Shown piece by piece: positions 32,151-46,617 of a stretch of 64,000 nt of DNA (positions are counted from its first letter, which is position 1; every line of letters starts with the position of its first letter). The stretch covers positions 62,559,674-62,623,673 of the forward strand of contig NC_068938.1 of NCBI RefSeq assembly GCF_016801865.2, read 5' to 3'. The translations under genes and the position numbers were made by a program. The DNA comes from Culex pipiens pallens. Lineage: Eukaryota; Arthropoda; Insecta; Diptera; Culicidae. Under the pieces are notes generated by a model, which was not told where the DNA came from, made no database searches, and saw only the letters and a list, made by a program, of their open reading frames with translations.

Positions 32151-35100
32151 ATTGCAATGTTTTTTTCTAATTGTCGCCTACATCAGCTTGTAATTTTGAA
32201 ATGACCATATCTTGGAAACTATTTTTCCGATCTTCAAAATAAAAAAATTAAGGGTACACAGCAACCAAGGAAAATCATTATGGAAATAGTAGCTTAGGGG
32301 GTCTGCTCTACAACTTTGTAGAACATTGTTACACTCTAAAAAATTACTTTGCAAAGTTAGAAAAATCACGAAATTTTAAAATGAAAAAATTTGTTCTAAA
32401 TGGAAAAAAAAACCTTTCTGGGTTAATGTAGATTCAAAAAGTACATTAAATTTCCCTTAAAATGACATGATCCAGAAATTTATCGATAGTTCTCGTAGTT
32501 TAAAAGATACTAAAATGTCTGTAACAAAAATCTGGGTGCGAAAGATCTGGTTGATGTGCACCGTTAAACTTTTGTGAAATTTTCTGATCATTTAAATAAA
32601 AATAATTTAAAAATTTAAAAATCAAACTTAACTTTTGAAAAGATTTTTTAATTTCAAGTTTAAACTAAATTATGGGTAATTCTCCGCCAACTCACACAGC
32701 AGTTGCCCTGACCCTTCTTCGATTTGCGTGAAACTTTGTCCTAAGGAGTAACTTTTGTCCCTGATCACGAATCCGAGGTCCGTTTTTTGATATACTTGCT
32801 TATAAACAACACGAGTTATCGAAATTTTACGAAAAAAAGTTTTGAAAGTAAAATTGATACGTACCGTCATCAGGGGTGACATTGGGTCTGGGGGGTGAGA
32901 TTGGGTCCTACTAATTTCAGCATTTTTGTATGATGACGGTATGTTCGAACGAATACTTACGAGATAATTGTTCATAAAACTTTTTTTTCAAGAATTTCCC
33001 ATATTTGAAAAAAAAACTATGCGGAAGCTAAAAAAAAATCAGTTTCACCTTGTAAAGCATTTATTTTCACGAGGTTTTTTTGAAAGAGTACAAAAATCGA
33101 AACATCAATTAAAAAAAATCGAATGCGAACGTCAAAAAATAATAAAAACAACTCTTTATAATCTAAGAATTATGAAGAAAATGTTTATGAAATAAAAAAA
33201 CTGCTTACAATAACAATAATTCTTATCTTGTTTCTTAAAGAAATCATAAAAAGGTTATCCCGTTTTTTCAATGAAGAAATGCAAATAAAAAAAATATTTT
33301 TATTTTTTTCAACACTAATAAAACAATTTTCGCATTTAAATTAAAAAAAAAAACATTTTCGCATGAATGCGAAAACCAGCCGATTTTGGAGTAAATTATT
33401 TTTAAATAAATCAATATTTCAAAAATGAAAAAAACTTTTAAAAATTTACTAAACAAATATTTTTTTTTAATTTTTTAAGTACTGATTTATCCTACCAATT
33501 CGTTTTGTGTATTTTTTTTAATTTGATGAAATGGCTTACGGCGAAATGCGAGAATCCCATATTTAATAAATTAGCAATATTTTTTTCTACTATCACTACA
33601 ATTTTTAAACATTTCTTTGAATGAAATTGACATGAAATTGCAACCAATACTGGAACTTGGTTTAGTAAGTTAGTTTAGTTATTCAGCAACCTTAATGTAT
33701 TTTTTGATCCACTTTACTTAGATGATAAATTATTTTCAAAAAATATTGGCGATCTTCACATTCAATTTACACTTTTCCGGTTTCCTCCCAAACCATTTGT
33801 AATTGCTCTATTTGAGCGCAATAACAATTTTTCTAATTAGCTTTCATCCAGCTGAACATTCACGCGAGTCCAATTACCAAAACGGCTTTTCCCAAATCAA
33901 CGCGCGGGGCACACAACAACAACAACAACATCACAGTATCAAATTACACGTGCGGTGTAACCGACTGCGTGATGACAGAAAATTACAGCTCTCGATTTAG
34001 CGCGCGATTTTGACACGTTTGCACGAAAACAATATCACCTCAACGCCATCAACGGGCTGGTCCCAATGCTGGTGTGATTCATGGTGGACCCTTTCGAGGC
34101 TGTTTTTTTTAATTTGGAAAATTGTGAAAAAATACTTTTTTGTTTATATTTGTTTCGATTTTTTTAAATTAGTAAGGTTAATTATCAATATTTTTTTAAA
34201 TTAAAAAAATCGAAGAGGTATTCAAAGGGTCCCACCGGCCAATTGATGCCCGGAAGAGATTCGAAAGCGAAAGGTATTTTTTGTTTTGCACGAATCGTGG
34301 CGCGATAATTGCTCCAAGATACGCGGTGCAAACTTCACTGCCCTCCCTCAGGGGAGACCTCTTGTTCGTTAGACACCTCTCCATGGTCACGAAAAAAAAA
34401 GAGTTAAAAATGGTATATAATTTCACCGTTTGCCGAGAGATCAATCTCGTGTGTTCAACTTGTTCAATTTGCACCGGCGAAAAAAAGCGGTTGTTGTCCG
34501 TCATGATAGCCTAATTTGAAGTTTGTGGGTATGTGTTGTGAAACAAATTTTCGAAATTATAAAAACAACACGATAAACTTTCCAGACCCCCACCGACTTT
34601 ACGGGGGGTGGGGTGTCAAAATCGTTTTTCATGCAACCGATTAGTGGAAAAAATTACCCACTCCACACTGACTGGAAGCAACAGCGAAACTTGTTGATGA
34701 TGGCACCGGGTCATGCAAGGCCCCACTCCCTAGAACCTTCGGAACGGAACTGATGGATTTGTTCGACACGATGGGAGCTGTTGAGCGCCAGTTTTGAGGT
34801 CGAAGAAAATTGGGCTTGCTCCTTCCGGTGCCAGTCTGGTATGCATCCTTTCCGTACTATTCTACTAGCCAGGGTACTTTAAAGCTTCCCAGAAATCGTT
34901 CAATTCGAAGTTATACTTACTTGGAGATTTTCCCCTGTCCTTTTAAAAAAGTGGAACGCTTTCCAACTTCCAAGTTTCCTTTCCTTACCCCTGAAACGGA
35001 GGAGATAGCAGCGATCGGAAATGGCGTTGAAGAGCTACTCTGTTGGATTTGTTATTATTCCCAGTTCTGAGTTACTGAGCCTTGGCTTGAAAATCATAAC

Positions 35101-37740
35101 ATATATATGAAGTAAACCTTTTTGCAGTCTGCTTAAATTGCCGTCTCCAAACGAACAAAATACTTCATACGGGCCATCAGAAAGTCCTGGTCCCTGCATG
35201 CCCCAAAGGTTACCACATTCAGTGATGACATTGTCACCTCACCTCAGACTCCAGCATCCAAAAGCATCCTCTGGTCCAACAGTAACTGCGAACCCCACGG
35301 TGCGCCACATCCCCGTCATCAAGCTCTCTTGGCCGCTCGGGCCCGCATTTGAATATTTGATGAACCCATTTGCTACAGTCTGCTGCTTGGCAGAGCGAGG
35401 ACCAGAGTCAACATTCGCGGAACGCGTAACGAAATCAACCCTCGCGGCGTTTGTGTATTGATGTCATTATTCAATTTTGCACTCCCTGCGCGACCCCCTC
35501 GTTCCGGAGTTCAACGGTCCATCCGGCACATCGGGAGTCTACAATGTTTGACTCATGAAAGGAATAGACACCCGAAAACGTTGCTGCCATCAACCAAAGT
35601 GGAATCCGTCATAAGGAAACCATAAAAAATTCCTTGAACCCTCAACCATCAACCACCCACAAGGATTCCGGAACATAAATATCCTTAGGGTTATTATACA
35701 TTTATGTGATGTGAGCGACCCCCCCTCCCCCCACCAGAAGCGAACTTTTTGAAGAGGTTTAGTAACCTCAAACATAAAACAATTTGAATAAAAGCCAATT
35801 TATCATCTTTTTGCTTGCTTCTCCGGACTCGAAGCGAAAAAGTTGTGTGCCATTACCGTTCCGAGGAAGACAGGGCAAAGTCTCTTTCGATTTCCTTCCC
35901 CCGCCCCCCCACGTTGGCCGGAAGTGATGAAGAGTGAAAACTGGTCGGAAAATAAATGTAGCGTAGAGGAGCGTATCCTTGGGTTATAGTTTTAGGATGT
36001 AAGGGGGAAGAAATAATCGAATTTTGTGAAAGTTTAGCTTGAAGTTAGGATTGGCTTTTAAAAGTAAAGAGGTCAAATTCAAAATTATGCAGATTATGCT
36101 TCATTAAGAACTTGCCCAGAAAGGGTTTTTTTCAATTTATCGTAAGTGCTCATAACTATAGAAAGGGTTGCCAGATCTTCAGAATCTTTCCATCATTTTA
36201 AATTTAAATCTGCAAATTTTTGAAAATAGATTTAAAATATTCCAGATAAGGATCATTCACCCTTAGCGTTAAAATACATATATTTCTTCCTCAGTCTTCA
36301 TCAGCATACGAAGAGTACTCCATTCCGAGAAGCATCCCATCACATCCCGTAACGTCCATCTACTGTCATCTTCTGACGACGACGCTCAAACTGTAACAAA
36401 TCTATCCATAAATCCAGCTCACAAAGTATGCAAACATGTAAATCGCCCTGCTAATGTTAGCCGTCCCATACAACTCTCAAGTAAGACGAGCCTGCTTTTC
36501 GTCACGGATTTGCCACATTTGCACAGAACACACCCTCGTAAATAATACCGCACAGACACACAACAGTTCATCAACTGTCACTTTGAGTGACGAGCTGCAT
36601 CCATCTGGATTTGTTCCACCACCCTCGACTGCGAGTCGAATCGAGTCAAGTTTTTGTCTTTCGTTACCCCCCTCCGTAAGATGATGGGATATCCTTTTAT
36701 CGCCCATAAGTGCCGTTAGTTCCGGCGACTTCCGGAAGTGTGGATTAATAAATGTAATGAAAGTCGCTTTTATTGGGAAATTTATGAACACTTGGCATGA
36801 TTTGATGGTGACGCCAAATGTTGATTTTTCGGTTGGGGTAAAGTGACTTTTTTGGACTTCTTTGAAAATCTTAAGCGACACAAGCGTCCTTACCCTATAA
36901 TTTGCAACCGCAAAAAAACGAAGTAGCTGCAAGACACACTTTTCGCATCATTAATTATTTCGGACCAATTCTGGTGGCGGCTGCGCTGGGACGGCAGGAG
37001 CCAACATAAAACATACACGATTCTAGCAGCAAACAAAAAAAAAAGACATTTGGAGGGAACCATGTGCGTGCATCATGCTCCCGCGAGCTATGAAGCAATA
37101 AGTGTGTCATTTCGAAGAATAATGATGCTGGTGCTTGAGATGAGCGGTTTTTTTTGTTGTTGTTGGTTATGCTGACGATGATGCCGCGAGCACGCTAATA
37201 TGTTGGCGCATGAGACGTGGTAACAAATGGAAGCCGAAATTTGATTAATATTATGGTTTCTATGCGTGGCTTAGTTGTGTGGGGCATTTTCAATGTCTGT
37301 GATGGCGTTTAATGAAAAATGACACGAGTATGGGGATGATGAACGATGAAGGATGTGACAAGAAAAAGTGACGACCTTTTGTCTATTGTTTATTGTTCCT
37401 TTAGACTAATTTCTTAAATTTCTGTGAACTTTTTTCGCAGATTTTTTGATTGGATTCATGCGTTTTCTATTACAAAAGAGACCATTTTGCAACATTACAT
37501 ATTTGCTGGCTTTCCATAAAATACACAAAAAATTGAGGAATATTTATCATGGAATGGTGACAGATTTTGTGTCAAGAAAATTACAATATTAAACCAGGAG
37601 CTGATGAATTTTCATCAGTTTCACATTAATACAATTTATTTAGGTAAAATTTCTTAAAAAGAGGTAACATTCAACCAACCAAATTTTCACCTCAGCTTTT
37701 TCTGTCTAGGTAACTCAATAAAGACTATTTTTCAAAATTT
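32151..37740. other. Gene-less stretch
   Basis: 32150-34200 is AT-rich and featureless apart from a CAA run near 33914. 34200-37400 is mostly unique and more GC-balanced. I looked on the minus strand for a transmembrane or ZU5 exon of unc-5 and found none. Short frames overlap on both strands without splice support. Confidence 0.4.
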
Positions 37741-38395
37741 CAGCTGTATATTGAGAATACACGCTCAAAAATTGCAAATTTCACGGGGACCAATATATCA
37801 AAACACCAAATTTCACGGAAATTTCGCGGAAGCTAAACAAATGTAAAAATAACTATGAAAATCTTATGTTTAAAAAACAGAAACTTTTTTTATGCTTCTT
37901 TACAAAATTTTGTTCCAAGAAACAAAAAACAATCTTCACTAAATTTAAAGTGACACAATAAAAAACTTTTCCTAATTTCAAAAAAGAAAAAGTTTTCAAG
38001 TGGTTTATTGCTGGACTCAATATATATTTGAAACGAATAATTTGTAAAAAAAATACCTTGAGAATTACTGCAATCAAATGATATCATCCTTGTGATAACT
38101 TGATGATTCCGTAAATATGTTTTTTACTATAATTTATTTTGTCAACATTATTTAAGTTTTTACAGCATTCACTTCTAAGTAAATGTTGGAAAAAAATTAT
38201 GTAAATGTGTGTTTTGCTAACAATTCTTCAAATTATACATATCCTGCTTTTCCATTGAAAACTAATAAAATTTACATAAAAAGTCTTTATAGATGAAATA
38301 TTTATATTTTTATTCCATAGAGTTGATTTAAGAAAATTGAAAAAAAAAAATTACCGGATTCCACGGAAATCTTCAAATTTCACGCTGTCTAGTAG
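37741..38395. repeat. AT-rich repeat bounded by TTTCACGG-rich ends
   Basis: The left part (aaatttcacggaaatttcgc) and right part (attccacggaaatcttcaaatttcacgctgtc) resemble 16280-16360. Probably an old, internally AT-rich non-autonomous element. Non-coding. Confidence 0.4.
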
Positions 38396-39204
38396 CTGTT
38401 AAGTAAAGATTTTAAAAAATGATACACTCTAAAAAATATTTCTTTTTAAATTTGATTTTTTATCACCAGAATAACCAAAAAATCGGCTTATTTTTTTGTA
38501 TTTTTTTCTAGCTCTTTCAATTAATAGCAGATTTTTGAGAAATTCTTGAGATTTTTGGTCAACGATTATTTTTAGTATTTTTTTTAATTTCCTCAAACTT
38601 GGTAAGGGCTTTCTCTACGACTAAAAATGCAATTGAACGTCCTCGATTCGTATTATTCGTCCGTACAAGTTTTTTTTACAAAGTTTACAAATCTGACAGC
38701 TATCCATACAAAAATAAAATTTAAATATTCTAGAAGCTTCTAAAGATAAAGTTAAAAAAATTTCAACCATTTCAAAGTTTTCTGAAAATTATAATTTTTT
38801 TTCAAAAAATTGGAAGCGCTGCCAAATATTTTTTTCCCTTCCTAGGTCATATCTCAAAAGTTGTCCAAATTAATACTCTAACACATATCAAAAATTGAAA
38901 TATTCATAAATTGTGTTTTCGAAAACGATTTTTTTTTGTAAAGTGAAATAAAAAAGAGGGTAAATTTTTCAGAGTGTACTTTGCCGAAGACAAATTCATC
39001 AGAAATTCATTTACAAAGATACAGGTTCAACTGTCAAATTTGTTTGGATTTAATTCTAAAAATTCTAAAAAAATATATTCCGAATAAAGGCTGATTTCTG
39101 AAATCATAAATAAAAAAAAAAAGCGATTTGCAAACTTGTTTGCCGTTTACAATGAGAATAAGACTTCTTCATTTTAGCATGGAAATCTCAAATTCGAAGA
39201 TTGC

Positions 39205-39640
39205 AGTCAACCTTCTACTGCCCGATTTTTTCAAGACTTTTTTAATTCTATTGTGTTGAGAAGATCATTTTAGCAACTTTTGTTCTACAGCAAACTTCAC
39301 TTCTCTTGTTTAATGTTTTTCTTAATTCGTTTAAAGTTTGTTTATAAGCATTTTTTTTGTTCAGTTGTGTTTTAAATGCTAGTTGTAGGCCTATTCTGTA
39401 ACTCCCATAACCGGTCTTTGATTTTTTAGAGAATATTTGAATATATAATTTGAAGAAAAAAAAGAAAACCAAAGTTGACCCTGGAAAATTTATTTTCCCA
39501 GAACATTGGCAAAGTCACAAGAAATAATAAAATTATTTAACTCAAGCTTTGATAAAACTATAAAATTGTTTTTTTTTTTTATGAATTCACAGATCGAAAC
39601 CCATTTAGAGCTAGGATTGCGTAACAGAGGGTAAAGTGAA
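39205..39640. repeat. Degraded copy of the TTAA-flanked MITE family
   Basis: 'tctactgcccgattttttca' and 'agcaacttttgttctacagc' parallel the left part of 7877-8493. The right end 'cagagggtaaag' is a decayed version of its terminus. Target duplication is not preserved. Confidence 0.5.
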
Positions 39641-42600
39641 TTTTATAGTCAAGTAAAATTCACTTAGATAATTTAGTCCAGACTTGTTTTTACAGATGGA
39701 GCCACCTTTTACGATGGTGGTTTAAGCTAGTTTTTTTTGCATAATAATGACTTTTGAGTGCATAGAGCGAAATTCGAAATTTGTGTAGGAGATAAAAGGT
39801 AAGCTAAAAAATCAGTTATTGAATTTTAGAGAACTCTCTTGCTGGAATATATTTACGCGCTTTCGTGCCTACCGGAGCAAGGAAGATTAATTCCAGACTC
39901 TTAGTGAGCTGATGGTGAAGTTCATCTACAACGAACGTCAAAAAACGTTGACGACAAAAAAAAACAAAAATGATTTAGTTTTTTAAGCTTTTCTGTAACT
40001 AATTTTTTTAAGCACTTCGGAAGGTTTTTTTTTGTAATTTTTCCATCTCTGCCAAATCCATTGTTAGAATATCCAATTAAAGGAACTTGAAAACTCTATT
40101 AGGTTATAAAAAACACGAAATTTAAAATTGATTGGTCTATGAACTAAAATTAAACAAATTGAACTTTAGAGAGGAACTTGCACCGATACGGAGTCCTGTA
40201 AAATTGTTAACGTTTCTCTTTATTTTATTTTTAAGATTTTGTGAGTTTTTATATAACTCTGGCTTTTCTCATATTACCAGATTGTGCTGTCAACAAAAAA
40301 ATGAATAACAGAGAAATCGATAAAATATCATTTGATAATTGATGCTATTTCGAGAGTCCGGAAGCGATTGTCTCACGTCAGAGGGTTCACCAGTAAAAAT
40401 TGAACATTTTAAGACAATTCCATCGCTGTATCAACCCCATGAAAACGTCAACCAACCCAATTCAAACTGCCAGCGCTGTGACATCGAGCCACCACCCGCC
40501 CTCTTCAACTAACGAACTTCCACCCCCTCACACATGATGATGACATCCCAGGACAAAAAGGACGACGCCGCCGTCGTCCGGAAAGCACTTCCAGAGGATG
40601 TCGACGTCGAGGACGTTCACCAGCACATCATGGCCGTGGAACTGAAACGTCCGTCTGATTTATGGCAACGTTTATCACTCATTTGCATAATTTTTTGAGT
40701 AAACACTTTTTCCTCCCTCTATCGAGTGGAAATGCATTGTTATGCTGAGCTATGCTTTCTCTCCGTTGGATGATGGCGGCGGTGGTGTTCATCACACTTT
40801 TCATGTGATTTTGGACGAGTTTTCCGACGGCGGCTCAATTCATGAGGGCAGTGCATTTTGAGTGTGTAAGAAACTTCGTCGAAAAAAAAAAGTTTCGACA
40901 AAAATTGCACCACCATCATCCACTCATCAGCGGAAGCCGGGTCCGAAAATCCATTAATGCATTTCACCCTAATTGCAGTCGATGATTGCATGTGTTGACA
41001 AAAACATTCACACGCGATTCGAGGGGAGAGTAGGACGAAAAACACCAACTTTTGTGGGCCGAAAATGATAAATTTGGTCATAATATTTGTGCAAAATCCC
41101 GGCTGAAAATCCTTAATGGAAATATTTTGATAACAGATATGGCCCCGGCCTTAATGGTGGGCTGGACGGTTTCAGCAGCGTTTTTTTTCTGCTGTGGACT
41201 CACACAGAAGCCGGCCGGTTTGCGTAAGTGATTGCCCCTGGTGCCGGAAGATTTATGTACGAGCGGGATGTTGGCTTTTTTGGGGCGTGGAAGGACATCG
41301 AGCCAGTAGCCTCGCAAAAGATTGTCTTCCTAATGAACGCGTGGAAGGTTTATCACCGACAGAGTTTGTGGGCTGAAACATGAATTGCTGGGGTGGTTCT
41401 GGAGGAGGTCGAGCAGAACTTAAACTTGTGAATTTTCTGAATTTTTTGAGATGTTGAAATAGTTCTTAAACAAGAGTGTCCAAATGTTGAAGTTGGTATT
41501 TTCCACTAATACCCTGTCATGAACCATCATAGCAAAAGTCTAAATGATGCATAACAATCTGTAAACAGAGAATTTGCTCTTTTGTCCTTCATGCTATCTG
41601 TCCCTCTGTCATGCTCCCGGGAAATCCCTCGCCTGCATCTTCATCCCTAGATATGTTTAACAAACAATCATTATCATAAATAAATGTATGCTTCAGCTGA
41701 GCCGATTCATCGTTAGCATCCCAAATACCCATGCCCTCTCTTTGGTGTTGCACATTTGCTCGGTCCTGTGTCCTGTCTCGTTTGTCTATCTGTTTATGTT
41801 TAACTAGGCATCATAAGCCTTTTTGCTGCAGCTGTTATCGATATTTTTGGTTCCACCCACCCAAATCCCCGTTTTGAGTCCTCTTGGGAAGGTTGAACAA
41901 ACATCATCATCGCGCGCGGGTAATCTGCTTAATTGAAACGACCGAATCTCGCTAAAGTGGAGAAGGGTCACGGAAACATTTGCAAATTCTGTAATTAAAA
42001 GTGATATCTTTACCAATTAGGGTCAAATTGCGAAAAATCTAAAAGCGAGCGTAAAAAATATTGAATTTCACGCGAAAAGAAGAAGCGATCCCCCCAGGAA
42101 GGACCAAGTGGGGAATCCCCACTTTTTGTAGGACATTTTAATGAGATTATGTACCACCACCGTCGTTACGTAATGGAATGCGAGCTGGGTGAAAAGAAAA
42201 GGGGTCAAGTGTGCTTCTTTGCAAAATGAGGAATTCACGAGAGGATGACTGTCGTTTGTAAATCACGATTAGGGTAACGAACCTTCAGCAGGATTTATGC
42301 GATGCGAAGGAATGTTCAGGGCTGAGGGTGAATGATGATTTTGACTTACTTAACCTTCCCTTGGTATTAAAAAAAATCACACATAAGGTATTGGGGTCCT
42401 TTTAAACCCAAAACTCAAAAAATCCTCAAAAATCCAGTTTTTGACCGATTCCGGTTCTTTTGGTCACAAATGAAAGCTAAAAACCGGAACCGACCTGGAA
42501 TCTCGGATTTGGTCAATGTGGCCACCGGGAATCGGCTACAACCGAAAAAAGACCTTTTTGAGACCCCAACTTTGACGACCTGTATCTCCGCCAATTTTCA

Positions 42601-44407
42601 ACCAATCAGGATGCTCTGGGTTGCATTCAACAGGTATTTGGCTGTACTTTGACCACAAATATTACAAACACCACTGTAGACCCCGAAACTGGACCTAGTA
42701 GACCGAATCCAAACAAAATTAGTTCAGCCAAAGCCGAGAAAACCATGTGAATATTTTTGATCAACTTCCTCACACACGCAGAGACATTTGCTCAGACATT
42801 TAATTCTGAATCGATAAGTATAAATTGGAAATCAAATAAAAAAGATAATTTTTTGATGTTTTCCATTCAAATTTCAAAAATACAGAAATGCAAATACATA
42901 CAAGAATGGAAAACTTAACAATCTGTTTATTTTTTTTAAACATTTCTAATTTCTTTTCTTTAAATATTTTTTGTATACATTTGAGAAAAAAAAAAACAGA
43001 ATTATTCTAACAAAAGTTTGTCATTTTATCCATTTATTTTTTATTTTGAAGACTAACATTTGAAAATGACTTAAAATTTTAATATTTTTGTTTTGAAAAG
43101 CATCAGACCAAAATTTAAATTTTTGGCAACGAAAATTCAGTGCAATTTAGGATTTTCAAAACAAAACCTTTGTTTTCCTTCTTTATTTTAATACTTCATG
43201 TCAGCAACCAACCTTCTATGTTTTTATTGAAAAAAAAAATAGAAATTTTTCTGAATTCAGTTTAAAATTCAAAATCAATATAAATTATTAAAAAAAAAAA
43301 CAAAACCAAATTTTTTTGAATAAATCTAATTTCAGGTGGATTTATAAAGGAAACGCTGAATTATTAATACTAAAAATTAAGTAAATTTTGTTATTCGACC
43401 GTGTTTCGAAGTTTCATATTTATTTTAAATTGATGTCTTAATAGATGTCTTTATTTACCAAACTTATAAAAAATAGAACTTTCAAAATTTCTTTTCGTGG
43501 CAACGAGAATTCCAATCTTTAAAATTTCTTGAACAAATTTCGAGAAAATTATCTGATTTTTTTGAAAAAAAAAAAATCGTGCGTGAGCAACTATATGCAC
43601 TAAAAGCAAAATTAAAACAATGCATGTTATTTGCAAAAATATAACTTGAGGTTTTTTGTAGAAAAGTTTTTTGGTTCTAAATTTGAGTTAACATTAAAAA
43701 AAAAGGTATTTTTTTAATCGACCGTGTTTTCAATTTTTTCAATATTTGAAAAAAAAAAAAAATTAACGGCACTCCTGTTGTTTTTTGCCTTTTCTAGGTC
43801 ATGTTTATCGATACTCTGAAACATAAATAAAAAGGGAAAAACATCTTTTTTAAGAGTATACCTATTATTTCCAAGCTGCCTTTACTTATAACAACAATTT
43901 TGCCGAAGACACTAAATTGATCAGAAAGTCCGTTCTGAAGATACAAAATTTAGAAAATTAAGATACTATTTTGTGAGCCTTTTGTCAAATTATATGTTTT
44001 TTTATTTTTATTTAATTTAAATTTTTGAATATATTCGTTGAAACTTTTTGAATACCGCATGCACTAAGAAAAAAAAAAATGCCGGAAGTCCAAATAAAAA
44101 TGATATAATCATATTATGACTATTCAAGAAATTGTATTTTTGAATGGATTTTTTATCAGTTCTTCGGCAAATTTTAAGATACACCGAATAATATTGGAAC
44201 GTTTTTTTTTTTTGATTTTATATTTTCTTTGCGTAACTGAAAAGGTTTTTCAAAAAAACACACTTTTTAAAATTTTCGATTTTCTTGTTTTTTAAAACAT
44301 TTTTTAGGGGACATAGGACATAAATTGTCATCTTATTAGAAAAGTTCTGAAAAGGCAAAAATCTATATCGAAGTCAAGACTTTTTTTTGAAAAATAAGTA
44401 TTTATTT
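39641..44407. other. Gene-less stretch with one weak small ORF
   Basis: 40400-42340 is mostly unique sequence. 40534-40698 has a 54-codon plus-strand frame (MMMTSQDKKDD ...) rich in charged residues, with no homology I recognise. The minus strand is also open there, so I give it little weight. 42780-44400 is very AT-rich with long A or T runs. Confidence 0.4.
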
Positions 44408-46617
44408 GTTTTTATCAGGGCTGTGGAGTCGGAGTCGGAGTCGGAGCCGGAGTCGGTGGAGTCGGGTGTTTTTGTGGATCTGGAGTCGGAGTCGGAGTCG
44501 GAGTCGTCAAAACTCGAACAGCTGGAGTCGGAGTCGGAGCCGGAGTCGGCTAAATTTTAGGAGCTGGAGTCGGAGTCGGAGTCGGAGCCGAAGATTTCTG
44601 ATAACCCGGAGTTGGAGTCGGAGTCGGAGTTATCTTAAATTCAACAAAAAATATGTTTTTCTATTGTTCAGTATTTCCTATATAACAGCATAATTTACAA
44701 AACTTCTTATATTTTTAATTATTTTTTACGTCGCATGCACTGCGTCGCCATTTTTTTCATTTTTTTTTAGATTTATCAGATGCCATTATGTTTTTGAAGC
44801 TTTTTATTGTGATTGGAAAGCTCTAATTGTGTTATTTCACTATAATCACTAAATGATAACCTCTTACCCAAGTATGTAGTATCATAATTTAAAAAATAAT
44901 AAAAAAATATTGGTTATGTAGTCACACATATCTAATTGATTCTTGACTTCTTCCTTTTGCCTATATTTATATGCCCTTTCAATTCAAATTTGACCAAATT
45001 TCATCCAGTTCTTTCTGAAAAAAGTTCACACACAGTCATCTTTTACCCCGATAGCGAATGTCTTGGAGGTTTTAAGTTAAAGCATTTTTTAGGAAAAAAA
45101 TTACGAGGAACATAAAAAGATTAAAAATAGTAATCACTGTTTTTGCAAATCGAAAAAGTCACTGACAGTTTAACTTTTGTAACAAATAATCAACGATAAT
45201 AACAATCTCTTACTTGGAACTCAACATGCGCATTTTGTTTATAACTGAGTACAAGAAAATCAAAGTGTTGCATTTAAAATAATTGAAACTAACAAAAAAT
45301 ATCAAAAGAAGTTGCAACTAATTTTGAAATAATCATTGAATGTTGATGTTGATTTTAGGTAAACTATTTTGATATCGTTGAAAGTTATCGTTGAACAAAT
45401 CTCAAGATTTCAATACAAAAATGAACTAATTAAAAAATTTATAGAACAAAATATAGGATTTTAATTTATTTTTCAAATATTATTAAAAAAACAAAATCAA
45501 AATATTATCAACCGGTAAGAATTTTTTCATACTGTATGTCCCACGCCAATATGACGGAAGGTTATTATCATTGCAAATCAATGTACCTTAAAAAAATGAA
45601 ATACTTGTGACCTAGAAAATATGTAACTTGTGGATATTTGTTTTTAAATTATACTCTAAGTTTTTTCATTTATTTTCATGGAGGCGCAAGATCATTCATA
45701 AAGTTTCGTTTTAGGTGAAGATTCACGAAGTATCGTGCGCCTCCTTTTTAATGTATATTGAATTTTAAAATTAAAATAAATTAAAAATTTCCAGGGTAAA
45801 ATATTTTCCATGTCACAGATATTTGAAAAGGACCTCTCAAGCGTCCTTTCCACGAAGAAATTGTTTAGATACATTGATTTGCAATAATAATCTCCTTCAG
45901 CCATGGCGTGATGTCCATGTACGTCTTAAAAAAAATAAAAAAAAGGTTTCGTTTAAAATTGTCATTTAAAAAACAAGGTGCCTGTCACTGTGCTTCTTAT
46001 AAATGTCAGCCTGAAAGTGAGCAAATTGAATTTTTATATTCAATAGATTATTAAGGCCAGGTTTTTTTAATTATTCATTCAAAAATAACAATTTAATATA
46101 TTTAAATTTATAAGCTTTGAATAAATTATTTGAAAATTTGAGGTTAAGCAAATAAATCTAAATTTACTTACAAAACTGTTTTTCTCAAAATGCCTCTAAA
46201 ACTGAAGATTTTTTTTGATTTCTGTTTCCATAACGTATAAAACTTGTAACCTAGAAACTTTTTTTCCGTTTTGTGATTCGAACTTATTTTTCTTGAGAAA
46301 AACATGACGCTTAGCGAGTATTTAAATAATCCTATTTATCAATGTTTCAAAAATAATTAACTAACTATCTTTTGAAACATTTGAAAATATGTGGAGTCGG
46401 AGTCGGAGTCGGAGCCAACCATTTGTTGGAAGCTGGAGTCGGAGTCGGAGTCGGAGTCGGCTAGAGTTGGTAGGCCGGAGTCGGAGTCGGAGCCAACCAT
46501 TTGTTGAAAGCCGGAGCCGGAGTCGGAGTCGGAGTCGGCTAATCTGAGAAAGCCGGAGTCGGAGTCGGAGTCGGAGTCGTTTGAAATATGACCCGACTCC
46601 GCAGCCCTGGTTTTTAT
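44408..46617. mobile_element. Non-autonomous hAT-type transposon with 8-bp target duplication
   Basis: The element spans 44416-46609 and is flanked by perfect GTTTTTAT duplications (44408-44415 and 46610-46617). Its 17-bp terminal inverted repeats are CAGGGCTGTGGAGTCGG, and CAGGGCTGCGGAGTCGG on the other strand, with one mismatch. Arrays of GGAGTC and GGAGCC hexamers sit just inside each end (about 44426-44630 and 46391-46580) in direct orientation. Ends beginning CAGGG with 8-bp duplications are diagnostic of hAT elements. The 2.2-kb interior has no recognisable transposase, so mobility would need a transposase from elsewhere. Confidence 0.9.

Noticed and set aside
40534..40698. 54-codon charged plus-strand frame
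   Set aside because: Both strands are open. I tested the minus strand as a next unc-5 exon, but the required phase gives an immediate stop.
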